Position numbers and translations under genes: made by a program. Below are positions 43,680 through 54,810 of a stretch of 64,000 nucleotides of DNA, one piece after another. The DNA is from Paramacrobiotus metropolitanus (lineage: Eukaryota; Tardigrada; Eutardigrada; Parachela; Macrobiotidae), in NCBI RefSeq assembly GCF_019649055.1, contig NW_026570342.1, forward strand, positions 310,001 through 374,000. Direction: 5' to 3'. The notes beneath the pieces were generated by a model. It had not been told where the DNA came from. It did no database searches and saw only the letters and a list, made by a program, of their open reading frames with translations. Position 1 is the first letter of the stretch. Each line of letters starts with the position of its first letter.

Positions 43680-44857
43680 TGGGCCTATCGATGATCCTTA
43701 TTATCGCACAGGCCATACAGAATCCACTCAATCCCGAGAAGAAACCGGAGCGATCTCCTGCTGGTAAGCCACTTCTTTTGGCTAGTCAACAAGTAACTGC
43801 TGCCTCCGGAAATCGAATAAGGAAAGTCGGGTGCGGCGTCCCAATCACTGTGAAAACGGTGCCCATACCGGAACCCGAAAGGGTACGAATTGCGTTTGTA
43901 TTTATATTTCCTTAAAATTTCCACAACTTGTCAACTGTTCATTTCGATTTTATGAAGTATTGTAGACGTACCGTATAATACTGCATTAATGTTTATTGAT
44001 GTTTACTCTGGCGGTGCAGCAGATGTACTGACCGCTGTACACAGTTGCACACAGCAATAGCAGAATAGCGGTAGCCAAGGATCTGAGGAATAATCACGGT
44101 TAAATAATTCTTTACCACGCGAATACGAAGGTCGTACATGTACCACAGGTCGTACATGTACATGATTTCGTTAATAGCAATACATAATATTTGGTGTACA
44201 GTTTCGCTTGACCACCTTCCGCTGAACCGCACCGGGCTGGCGTTTACCAACATTCCAGCTACCGGAATGATCCTGCACATTTCACAGTACAACAATCCTA
44301 ATGATACGGATTGTGTGTATCGGCTGTTTCTCGGCTTATACGGACACAACGGACAGTGCCCCGGCAAAGCGCTGTCTTCAGTGGATTCCGACATACCTGG
44401 TACGTTGCAATCTAGATTTATTATTTCAATATTAATATCTGCATCGGTTCAAAAACAAACCAGTTAACCAAAATCAAACAATTTTGAATTTTGTTTAGTG
44501 ACCAATAACATCCACATGTTGTACGTGGATTATAATCGTGTGTACATCGCATACATCTGCCGCGCCACCAACTACAAAACCGGCATTTGTGACGACCCGG
44601 TCTTCCACGTGATGACCCGTGTTCGACCGGATAAAATGCCAGCCAAAGAGCTGAAGGCCATCGACGACATTGTGGACAAGACGCTGGCGCCTTACTGTCA
44701 CACTGCCGCTGACGTTGATCAGCAGATGCACTCCGACGCGAAGCCCTTTTGTAAACCGGCGGATTTCGGCGATACGTGCGCCTTCCGTGCCCTGACCGCT
44801 CTGACCCACGACATTAATAACGCAACACAGTATCAGTATAAGGAAAGCAGGCCCTAG
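43680..44857 (+). CDS. Lipocalin-like secreted protein, copy B (first exon not found)
   Basis: Exons: 43680-43763 or 43680-43881, then about 44203-44397, then 44499-44857 (stop TAG). The first begins inside a codon and gives GLSMILIIAQAIQN, the tail of a signal-like segment. Two readings exist: using the donor at 43764 (CTG|gtaagc) the next exon joins in frame and skips the GCGVPITVKTVP segment; reading on to 43881 keeps it but then the 44203 exon is two bases out of frame. The last exon carries MLYVDYNRVYIAYIC and the same Cys-rich C-terminus as copy A. Secreted beta-barrel ligand binder is the inferred role. Very similar to copy A, in inverted orientation 12 kb away. Confidence 0.6.
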
Positions 44858-46430
44858 ATAGTCAAGTAGACAAGTGGGTGCGGCAACGGATCACGACTGG
44901 TACTCTCGGAATATCCAAACGAGCTCCCTGGACTGGCGTATATTTTGTTGAATGTTGCAACTGCTTTGCTTATTGTGGCTCCAGTTTTGTACATGTGTTA
45001 GGGGATTTTCCGTTTTCCGCTATTTCACGGATCTGCATTCTGCAGCGCAGCGACACTGGCTACAGATTCCGCTCATATCAGTAGATGGTTGTTTTGTGTG
45101 GCAGTCTCAAAATAAACTTCGAAACTTTCGTGCTGTTCGGTCGAGGGTCATGTGCGCTTATTCAGCGCCATCTGACACGTTCGAAAGTCTATACAGAAAA
45201 CAGGACAGTGAGTCCAAGTGCAAGTACGCACACTTTGACTTAGGTAAAGCGTTTGCAGTTTTTAACGCAATAGTGATTAGTTTTTGGAGCAACGGATAAA
45301 CTACGTTAATACGTCGCAACGTAATGTGTATAGAAAGGTCATGTTGTCGTATGGCGGCGTCGGCAGGACAACATTGCATGCTTTTGTCTTTGCGCATGAT
45401 CACCAACCACTGTCGACACCGGATCCAACATGTAGGGTCGCATTAGTAGGCGTATCATCTCAAACGAGCTCAACCCGGAGACTTACGCCGGCGTGCAGCG
45501 CTGACAGCGTGGTTTGCTTTAAGTTTGTTGGAAGTTTTTCAGAATTTCCAGTCGTCTGACAGTGACCAGTCACCAGGATATGTTTTCCGGGTCCAGAAAC
45601 AGAAAAATACCATCTTTTGCAGGAACATAGCATATTATCGTCGTATCATTAAAAAAATAAATTCATCTGCTGACACTCACGGGGTGTGGCCGAGCGAAAT
45701 TAATTAATACGTAATACTACATACTAATGCACAGCACCAGCGCAATGCTTTTGCAGCTGTTTGTTGAATAGCTTGCAGACCCAGCGCAGAATTGCGAGGA
45801 ATAAATAAACTATGGATACTCATGTCTGAATGCAAAAATTAATTGCTTGAGAGCTACTGTACTAGAGATTTATTGTAACTAGTTTTAGGGATTGTTGAAT
45901 CATGATTTAACTGTTATCATTACAAATCAACGGCACTGTGACAGTTTGTACTGTTGCAATAACGCATTGAATCATAACTACCAAAATTTAGTGGAGTTTG
46001 TAGTGTGTCGTCTTACCCTTTGCACACGAAATTACTTTGTTAATCATAATATGGTGGTATACTACGTTTCTGCAAAAGATGAAACTTTCGTGCTTTACAT
46101 ATTACTGTTATATGTACAAACAGCCTGTTCGAGCTATTGCATTAAGAATTGCATGTAGTATGACGTACTAATAATTTTATTTGGCCACGCCCTTTAAGTG
46201 TCAGCAGATTAAATTATTTTTTTAATAATAATACGATGCTATACTATATTTCTTAAAAAAATGAGTATTTTTCTGATTTTGGCCCCGGAAAATGTGCCCT
46301 GGTGAGTGTTAACATTTCTCGTACCGACCGCCACGCGCACGGTCCCTGCACAACTCATTCTTCGTTTTGTAAACGAAGAATAAATCACGGCAAACGACTT
46401 AATATGGCCGAACTGGTACCCGTAGAATCT
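44858..46430. other. Intergenic, no supported gene
   Basis: Several short frames without domains or consistent splice chains. Confidence 0.45.
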
Positions 46431-46436
46431 TTTTAA

Positions 46437-47200
46437 TGTCAAACACATCCGCAGCGGAGAAAAAGCAGGAAAAAAGAAGCAGTAATAAGGAAAACACAAA
46501 ATCTCCCAGACGAACGCCAGAAACGACTGTAATAAGACTACATAATGAATTGCAGTAGCAAAAATATGCAACCCACTAAGTGTGCTGTGCCCTCTCTGGT
46601 AACACAATTCAAAGCAAGTAAAAACGAAGAAATCTCAAGAATAATTCCTTTTTTTGTAATGTACTTACTGTAATTTAATTAAAAAGGCCGCTGCAGCTTA
46701 TGACAGCGGACGCTGTGTGTTGGCATTCCTGCACACAGCGATAACCTACACAACCGAGATTACCGCCGCGCCGATTGCCGATGGCACAGGTTATCCCACC
46801 TGCTCCCTACGAGGACGCTGCTTCGTTAGCAGCACCCAATCAGCTCCCAGCCGGCGATGTCGCCGTGCACAATGGGATGAATAGCCAGACGGCTGCAGTT
46901 CCTACGCAGATAGCGAATGACAAATAGCGTCAACCGCCCCACAACAACCAGCGAAGAGAAGGGCGAATGCAGCGCAATCCCAAAATCAGCGGAAATCTCT
47001 CGTCCGAAGAAGACCGCCTCATGAACGGCAGTGCCGAATGAGAAGGCCACCAGCTCACCCGTAACTCACCGGAAGCAATAAGCGGAAACGGACGGAATCC
47101 ACACGATCACACAACACCTGCAAAAAACTGCTCTGTGGAGGACGACGATGAGGCTGAATTGCGCGAGCACGTGTGCCCGGTGTGGCTGTTTACAACATTT
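46437..47200 (+). pseudogene. Coil/zinc-finger gene relic (N-terminal cassette and finger region)
   Basis: At 46437 an ATG opens MSNTSAAEKKQEKRSS, like the cassette at 32.5 kb. From about 46730 the DNA tracks exon 5 of the intact gene at 9.2-9.6 kb: 'gccgatggc', 'gtgcacaatgggatgaatagcca', 'gaagagaagggcgaatgcagcgcaatccca', 'atctctcgtccgaagaag'. It ends with CKNC-equivalent codons (KNCSVEDDDEAELREHVCPV). Reading frames change repeatedly and stops intervene; the second finger is lost. Confidence 0.8.
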
Positions 47201-47286
47201 ATGGGTACTTCATCGAATGTGCATTACGGAGAAGCGTCGATAGGGTTGGTGGAGTTCCCGATATCAGACATTTAGCTGTAGATCCT

Positions 47287-47445
47287 ATAACGCGGGGCCG
47301 TATGGGCGTCACGCGTATCCTTGACAAAACAATCCGGAAGCATCGACTTTATTGGCGATGTTGCCGCCACACCAAAAACCACCAACTGAGGAAAACGGAA
47401 TCTGCAGTCAGTGACTGTCAGTGCAAAACTGTACTGCAGACCTGT
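47287..47445. repeat. Dispersed repeat, second copy of 40003-40165
   Basis: Begins with the same 20 bases as the first copy and remains similar in blocks; details are given there. Confidence 0.7.
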
Positions 47446-47454
47446 CACGACTTG

Positions 47455-47660
47455 GGGTGGCGGCTTTTTGAGAGGTAAAGACCACGCCCCCCGTGGTGTA
47501 GACGTTGACAATAAGGATAGCAATGGCGATCCAGTGGAGGATGGAGCCGGCCTTGACCATTCTCCAAATCAGCAGGAAGCCGCAGCCGAACGCGACCTCA
47601 TTAGACGAATGGGTCAGATGAAAAGCAAAAAGCATGATGGGCGTGCTTTTGGGTAACGTA
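47455..47660 (-). pseudogene. Decayed copy of the last SLC13 exon
   Basis: Minus-strand translation gives VAFGCGFLLIWRMVKAGSIL then WIAIAILIVNVYTTGGVVF, matching IAFGCGFLQIWDMVKAGFML and the following helix of the intact exon at 4.5 kb. It stops short of the normal C-terminus and upstream codons (HLTHSSNE for VATPPNA) are degraded. Confidence 0.85.
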
Positions 47661-49230
47661 ACCCTACCACCGAATCCGCACCGACGGTGAACCGAATATT
47701 AAAGAGAAAAACGCCACTAATTCGGAGTCTATAAACCCAACCAAGTCATTAATTAGGATGCAGACAACTTATTTGTGTGGAAGATGCAATAAAGAGCCTA
47801 GAGCAGCCAAAAAAGGTGTGCAAAGGCGGTGGCAAGTCGAGAGGTGGTGTTAGAATTCATTTTTAAAAGACAGCGGCGCGAATAGCCTAAAAGTGGTGGG
47901 AATAGCCACACCCTAATATTTACTATTTTCGAAGTGGCTAATTTGACCGCAACCTTTGCGGCAAAATAGTTTTTGACTACTGTATTTCGCTTCAATAGAG
48001 TATGAGCCTTATTATAGAGTATGAGCCTCAATAGAGAGCCCTATTATTTACCAAAATAAATTCGAAATACAGGAAAAACTGTTCGGTTTTCAAAAGGTTT
48101 GCGCTAGGCCACGCTTAAAGCATTGTATGTCGGTGAAATCCAACATCCGGGAAGAATTTGAAAGCGGAGACAGAATTTCGCTCTTAGAGAAACCGGACTA
48201 GACGCCAGACACCTTCTTGCTAAAGTGACTTCTTTTGTACTTTTCCGACCACACTGCCGCAAACAGTTCAGCGTTTATGCCAGTTCTGTGCTACAGACAG
48301 TGAGACCCAGGTGCAGGCACCCGGGTAACAGTGACCGTAACACACATTCACAGGCAGCAGACAAAGCCAGTAATTTCTGTCTTCATGGAACTGTATTATA
48401 TCGTCGTACAACCGTGCAACTTGTACTAGTATCTGTACAATATGATTGTAGGTGACAACCGTGACATTACCGTTGCAGACTGTAGTGTTGTCAAGACACT
48501 GTGCGGAACTCAGTTCGTGCAATGACGTAATATATGATTTCCTGGGATGGAAGAACATAAAAGTCTTCTGCACCGTGTTAATGCCCTTTGAAGAGACCCA
48601 GTAGTGAATCCTCGCAAATGCTTTTCCTTAACCGTTTAGGTTTGATATTGTGAAATTCGTTTAACGGGAGGTGGCCATTAGTACTGGCTAGCAACCTTGT
48701 CCCTTTGCGGAAACCGGCACCCTACCAACGTTGTAGATTTTCGAATTACATACAGCGTAGCATATAGTTTGATTGCTGTCAAAATTTGATTGCTTGTGGG
48801 AAATTTTTGACATCTAAGTAATATTTTGACGGTTCAATTGTATAAGATGGCGAAAATGTATGGCTGAAGACTTATGATAGTTATACGTTTATATAGACTG
48901 TAGGAAGTGTCTAAACACGCAAAATCGATGAGAGTACACACAATTAACAGCATTTATTAAAAAAACCAAGCTCGAATCAAATATTTAGATTGTGTATTAG
49001 ATTGTGTAACATTCAGATGCAGTAAGTGCAGCAACATAATTATTACTGTACATACCTAACATCCGTACCAATTAAAAAGGCGGGAACAACAAAACCTACC
49101 TCCTTGAAACGGAAGCAGGTAGCTTCTACAGAAAACACTGACAATATCTAATGGCAACATTTCCCATTCCACTCACAAAAGAGGACTGTACAGGATTAAT
49201 TTAATTTAGTTTAGTTGAGACAATCATGGG
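47661..49230. other. Intergenic, no supported gene
   Basis: A short duplication 'agagtatgagcct' lies at about 47996-48030. Nothing else is recognised. Confidence 0.45.
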
Positions 49231-49231
49231 G

Positions 49232-50640
49232 TTAGTGATTGAAATTGTCAAGTGCCCATGAATCGCGTAAAACACCCGAACTGAACAGAACAGATTGCAG
49301 CAAAAAGGTATACGCATACGCGCTGCTACTCGTAATTGTGCTATTCCTGGAAGGCCATCCCACAACCATTCTTCCCACATGCATACCCGCGCAGTTACGC
49401 TTCAAAGTCGTACACTCCATAGCACTGGTGATGCCCCAATTCCGAATGGTTCCGCTTACTCCCGCCGGCATGGTTAATCTCCATAACTGATAGAGGTGTC
49501 ACCGGCCATGCCACCTTACTCCCGCCGTCATTATGGGCGGCCTCATTTGCCGCCGTCGGTTGCGCCATTTCCAGGGTGTGTAGATTACCGCTGCCTTCAC
49601 CGTCGTCGTCGCTAGACGTCGTAGAACTGCTTAGTACAGCAGAGACGATGGCGAGCGCTATTTCGGCATCAACTGGCAGCTGTGGATCAGTCATCAGCTC
49701 GCCGTCCTCTTCAACCGGCTCGACCATTTCCGCTGGCAGTGGATCCGCTGCTGCATCGCGCGGAGCTGGCAGGACCTCCGCTGCACCGTCAAAGACCGCG
49801 GGATTTCTACAATTAACGGGCAGAATTATTTGCTGGTGCTCAGCCGAAACATTCTACTCAAAATTTAACTAACTGCACATCCACGCATCTACAGCTATAC
49901 TAGCCTAAATGCGCATCGATAGGAAAAAAATGCAAACATTGTAACATGTTGGATGATTAAGGGATTCACTATAGGGCTCAGTGCTTATAAATTAAAAAGA
50001 ATTATAAATTGCTGGCAAAACAAGAAAAATATGATCACATATACATATGTATTACGCACATCAATAATTCATACTCACACTGCAGCCAAAAGCGGATTCG
50101 GAACTGGCAGTGGTCCTTGCGGAACCTAAAAACAGCGATGTGGTACAGTTGAGGCAGCTGGCCACAAGGTTCACCCCCCCCTTACCACCACATCTGCCAC
50201 AACATCGCGATGGTCGCCATGAACCCGTGCAGTGCCGTGGTGAAGCCCATGAGCTTCTTATTCACCGCCGTTAGCTCCGCATTGCGCCGCTGTTCCGCCG
50301 CTAGGCGCTCCTCCATATCCCGGAAGCGCTGCTGCTCAACCAGGGAACGCGCCTCACCGTCCGTCAGCCGCTGCTGCAGCGCGACAACTATGCGATTCTT
50401 TGCGTTGATCGCGCACTGCTGATCGTCCAGTCGGGACTTCTGTTGCTCGATGGTGTGGGTGCACTCGGCCACCTTCTGCTGGAGTGTAATGACCTTTTCT
50501 AAAAATAGCGACGATCTATAGATGTAAAGCATACTGTATATCTGTACGGGTACGGAAACGCTGCATACGTCGGTCTTCGTCCCTTTCTTTGATTATTTCT
50601 TCCTTTAAACTTCGGTATTCCTGTGGACAAAATACTGTTC
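49232..50640 (-). pseudogene. Second coil/zinc-finger gene, finger region broken
   Basis: Minus-strand exons mirror those of the gene at 8.0-9.7 kb: about 50626-50560 (EYRSLKEEIIKERDEDRR, phase 1), 50505-50183 (QKVITLQQKVAECTHTIEQQ, ending ALHGFMATIAMLWQMW), about 50127-50083 (VPQGPLPVPNPLLAA) and 49809 downward (NPAVFDGAAEVLPAPRDAAA, an acidic SSDDDGEGSG patch, then GGSKRNHSE). The zinc finger persists only in a shifted frame (ACGKNGCGMAFQE) followed by a stop, and the coiled-coil exon does not join the next exon in phase. So the N-terminal part may still be expressed but the finger is lost. Confidence 0.72.
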
Positions 50641-52331
50641 AGCCTCAAACACGCTGATGGTGATCATAATTATCATATATTATTAAGTTCATCTTGCGCA
50701 TATCATAATGAATACGAACTATATATTATTATATTTGTATTACCGCCGCACCTTATCTATTTTCTTGAACAGATTTCCGTCATCTTTGTCCGATTTGCCT
50801 GCAATTTACGTACGTTTTAGAATACGGTCATTCCACGTGGTTATACACTCATAATTATTTAAAAAATTCTCAAAATATCGCATCTTATAATTATAATCTC
50901 AAAACATCAGAAAATGGTTTCTGGAATGTAGTACAATGGTAGAGTAGAACTTACCAAGACGATATGCCATTCCAGTTCCGTAATCCGAAATCTTAACAGT
51001 CGAGTCGCTGACAACAGCAATGAAGGTGAATTATTGATCTTTCCTGCGAAACCGCAAATCAGAACATTGCAAACAATATACTGTAGGTGAGACGTTATGG
51101 CCACAGCAATTTGAAAAATGTCAGAGAAAATTTTATCCGTTCTGAGGATCTGTACTACAGTCGAAGCATTCACATGTAGAACAGTGCAGCTTGTGAGGAA
51201 TTTTATTATAGCTGACTGGATGTGTCAACTGGATAGGTGTGCTGTGATGATGTGACATAGCAACGTGTGAACAGCAGCAGCGTAAGCTGCCAGTATGACT
51301 GTGAAGTGCTAAGTGAATAAATGACTTTACGAAGACGTGACAATCTCGTGTTAAGAGTCCCTCTCGTGTGAAGAATAAAGGTTGCCGAACTTATCGTACT
51401 GGTATGTACTCAGCGGCATTCATCGGTACTTCCACACAATCTGGACGATTTCGCTCTATGAGCGATTTCACACCGGCCACGCGGCCAGTGCCACTGCTTC
51501 TTCTCTGCTCTGTTTTGCAATATTAAAACAAGTAAATACAAGAACTGTACGTAAGTAATGATTATTATGATTGCCACGAGAGTATTATTAATTTTATTGC
51601 TGGTAATGCCTATCATTATTTACATGCTGTTTGTTGTCTTTGGCTCGTGACATGTTGACTACAGATACGTTGTTGATGTATACACTGCTTAAAGCCGATT
51701 AAAAACAGCCATTGATTGTGTGCCTACCTATGGCTCTGAGTGGAAAGAGGTCAGCATAATGATCTGTGCGAAGAATTCGACAATCGATCTTTTCCACACA
51801 AAACTATAAAATTATGGAAACTAAGGAATTTAAAAAAAAAACTATAAGACAAGAGCCACCTTAGAAATGGAGCACCGCACAATAAAATGACGTCACTTGT
51901 CGTGTCTGTACGTACATAGTGCACTTTTATTCTTGTTTTTCGTCGACTAAATCTCAACTAAATCTTCAATTTCATGCCTTGCCACGCCCCTAAATCCTAG
52001 TCAGGAAAAATGTGGAGTGTTTTAAAAACCTGCTCCGTTGTTTTCCGGTTGGTAAGCTAACCACCACCATACAGTTCAGTTAATATAATTTTATTATCAT
52101 GCTTAATAAAAATTGTTCCGTTCGACGAAGTGATTTGAAAAAGTCACAAATCTCCTTCGAAGTTAGAAAAACGAAACGAAACGAAAATCATTCACCATCT
52201 GAATTTATTTTTAATGAGGCAAAATTTCAAGGAAATCAGTTTAGCCGGTAAGAACAGCAGAAGCCATCAAAAGCAGGCCTGTTCCAGTTTGATTGACACG
52301 AACGCGAACAGATAAACCCGAAAGCCGATGC
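50641..52331. other. Intergenic, no supported gene
   Basis: AT-rich; nothing recognised on either strand. Confidence 0.45.
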
Positions 52332-53309
52332 TCATGAAAACGTGCATGTAGTTGCGCTGGACGTAACCGGATCCAGCTGTGCTTGAGCATTGGGAGTTGG
52401 CGAGCCGTCGGACCCGGTGGTGATACCGGATTCATAGGTGGTCTGTTGCACATCCAGGGTGCAGGTCGTACTGACGATCGGGGCCGGCGTGACGGCGATG
52501 CTGTAGCAGGGATTCCCGTCGGTCGACAGCGTCACACCGCTGCCGGGGTCAGGCGTCTGGAGACCGATGTGCCGGTTGCACAGTACCGGTGCTATCTTCG
52601 AAACGACCAGCGTAACTGTGCTGCTATCGACTTCTCTGACGGTCGTTAAGTAAACGGTTCGAGCTGTCCGAATACACATGGAAACGACAACGGTTTCCGT
52701 GAAGCTGGTGGACAACGTAAGGCACGGCGCGGTACAGACGGTGGGTGAGCAGGTCGTCGTCGTCTCGGTGATTCGTCGCCAGCGTGTGCTGACGTGGCAG
52801 GTTGATGGCGCTGCGGCCGGGGAACTGCTGGTGGGTGTGGGCTGGATGCACCGGCTGCAGGGACTCTTCGGAGTGTACACGTGCTGTCCGCGCCAACCTG
52901 CTGGTCCGTCGCCGGCACCTGCAGCGGCGTAGTACGGCTTGGTCACCGGCGTCCACTGGGGGATTTTTAGTGGGGTTTTTGCCGATTTGTGAGGGGCGTA
53001 GTAAGCGCTACCCAACGCCATTCCTGGCTGAATGCGATACTCGTCCAGGAAGTCCCTGTTCCGGGGCATTACATTGGCCTGGAAAAGCTGCAAAACAGTA
53101 GTAGTACTGGGCAACTGGCATGCTCCAGTAATAACGAAAAAAAACCAGTGATAAAAGTCGAACATTGAAAAGGAATTGATTAGGTACGCAATTTTGTGTT
53201 CGGGCAAAGGAATGCAGCGTGAATAACAGAGGATTCTTGTTCTTACCCAGAACGCGGCCAGAACAAAAGCAACAAGAAGAAAATGTTTGACGTTTGCCCC
53301 TGAACGCAT
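52332..53309 (-). CDS. Secreted Thr/Ser/Cys-rich protein
   Basis: Exon 1 53309-53247 (ATG) encodes a signal peptide core (KHFLLVAFVLAAFW). It joins in phase 0 to exon 2 53087-52332 (stop TGA). The mature region of about 250 residues begins LFQANVMPRNRDFLDEYRIQ, has a Pro/Lys/Tyr-rich stretch, then a Thr/Ser-rich part with about a dozen Cys in recurring beta-strand-like phrases (TETVVVSMCIRTARTVYLTT, SSTVTLVVSKIAPVLCNR, PCYSIAVTPAPIVSTTCTLD). The spacing suggests two or three repeats of a disulfide-bonded extracellular module, plausible for a cuticle, eggshell or mucus component. No named family is recognised. Confidence 0.7.
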   Translation of the reverse strand: MRSGANVKHFLLVAFVLAAFWVRTRILCYSRCIPLPEHKIAYLINSFSMFDFYHWFFFVITGACQLPSTTTVLQLFQANVMPRNRDFLDEYRIQPGMALGSAYYAPHKSAKTPLKIPQWTPVTKPYYAAAGAGDGPAGWRGQHVYTPKSPCSRCIQPTPTSSSPAAAPSTCHVSTRWRRITETTTTCSPTVCTAPCLTLSTSFTETVVVSMCIRTARTVYLTTVREVDSSTVTLVVSKIAPVLCNRHIGLQTPDPGSGVTLSTDGNPCYSIAVTPAPIVSTTCTLDVQQTTYESGITTGSDGSPTPNAQAQLDPVTSSATTCTFS

Positions 53310-54797
53310 TTTACCGGAAGATTGGCTACAAAAAAATTGAACAGAAATGTTACAACAAGCAACGATGCACCGGGAATATGGCGATTGAATAATAATTTGT
53401 AATGTGAAGAACGAAGCACTAATGCAAAGATTGCATTAACCGCCGAAATTACCTTCGTGCTGGCGTTAGTTAACTGCCTTATGGTTCACCCGCTCACCGT
53501 TCACCAGCTTGCCGTGTATCGTACATGCACGGAAAACATAGCCCTTATAGTATTACAGCAGTTACTACCAGTTGCTTGCTGCAGCACAATTCAACGCTTT
53601 TTGCCCTTTGAACAATTGAATTTCGATCCAACCGGCAGATAATGTTAGCGTGTTCTACTTGTACGCGCATTTGGACACATATCGTAGCACACAAGGAAAG
53701 CGGCTTACTTTTATCTTTGCAGTTTCCAACGGGCAATTTGTTGTTTTGCACTGGTTTCAGATCCTCGATATTTCTTGATAGCACCAATAGCTGCTCGCTT
53801 AACTGACATAAACAATCGAGCGGCATTTTTGGAAAAGCGTTCGTTAACTAACTTTAACTTTACTGTTACTAACTTTAAGCATCAGTCTTGTTGTCAGCTT
53901 AATAATGCTAGCACAGCAGTACGTTATTAACTAATATACAGTAATATGTAAAAAATGTGTAAACGTCTGAACATGTAGACGTTATACCCACTGAGCGCAC
54001 ACGTTATAGAACATGATTACTCGTTTTAAAATTTCTTTGAAAATTTTAAAGGAATTGGTTTAAAATTATATCTATTTTTCTTGGTTTGCCGATTCATGGG
54101 TGTCTTACTAGGCGTTAACAAGCTCCATGCTTGGCTGGATTCGATAGAAGTATGACTTCTCTGTGCAGTACCCATACAAGGGCTTGTGCGATCTGGACGG
54201 CGAGTGGACGCCAGACAACCAGTCGAATTAGTGGTCAGCGTCGCCCATACTGGAGGCATAAACGACGTCGTCGGTATGAATTGTTTGGTTAGATACAAAG
54301 CCGAAAGCATGGTGGGCGTCGTGTCGGTGACTTCTACCTTAGGGACTAATATCCCCTTTCTACGTTTGGCATCGGAAATGGGAGCACTATTGCCGGAATT
54401 GCGCAACTGGTGTTCGACACGGGGGACACATTAATAAATTGTTGTAGACGCGCTTCAGCGTGTCGGACGTTTCTGTGGACAAGGGGTGTGAAATGGCTGA
54501 ATTTTTGTTCCCCAAAATTCTGGCTTGCAGGAAATGCAAACACTAGAAACGCGTGCTCAGACGACTGCGGTAAAATTATCGGACATTTCGAGAAAGTTTT
54601 GCGAAACGTCTTATAGCTAGTGGAAGGATGCATTTTTGCCATTACATATATTCACACATGTACGAGCATCTCAGCAAGAAAATTTATAAAGGAAGAAATG
54701 GAAAGCTATTTAAAAAAAACATAGTTGAAGAAATAAGAAACTAACAGCCGCACAAGTGCTGCTCCAGTACCAAACGATGATACGAACATTTTTCGGT
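53310..54797. other. Mostly intergenic; one weak candidate exon
   Basis: A minus-strand frame at 54406-54026 is open after a possible acceptor (gaacaccag) and reads as a polar Thr/Ser/Pro-rich tail (SGNSAPISDAKRRKGILVPK). No partner exon was found. A second small frame at 53826 (MPLDCLCQLSEQLLVLSRN) is equally unsupported. Confidence 0.3.
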
Positions 54798-54810
54798 ACA
54801 TGAGCCGAAT

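Noticed and set aside
44878-46158. Several 60-115 codon frames after lipocalin copy B
   Set aside because: No domain, no coherent splice chain and no paralogue in the window.
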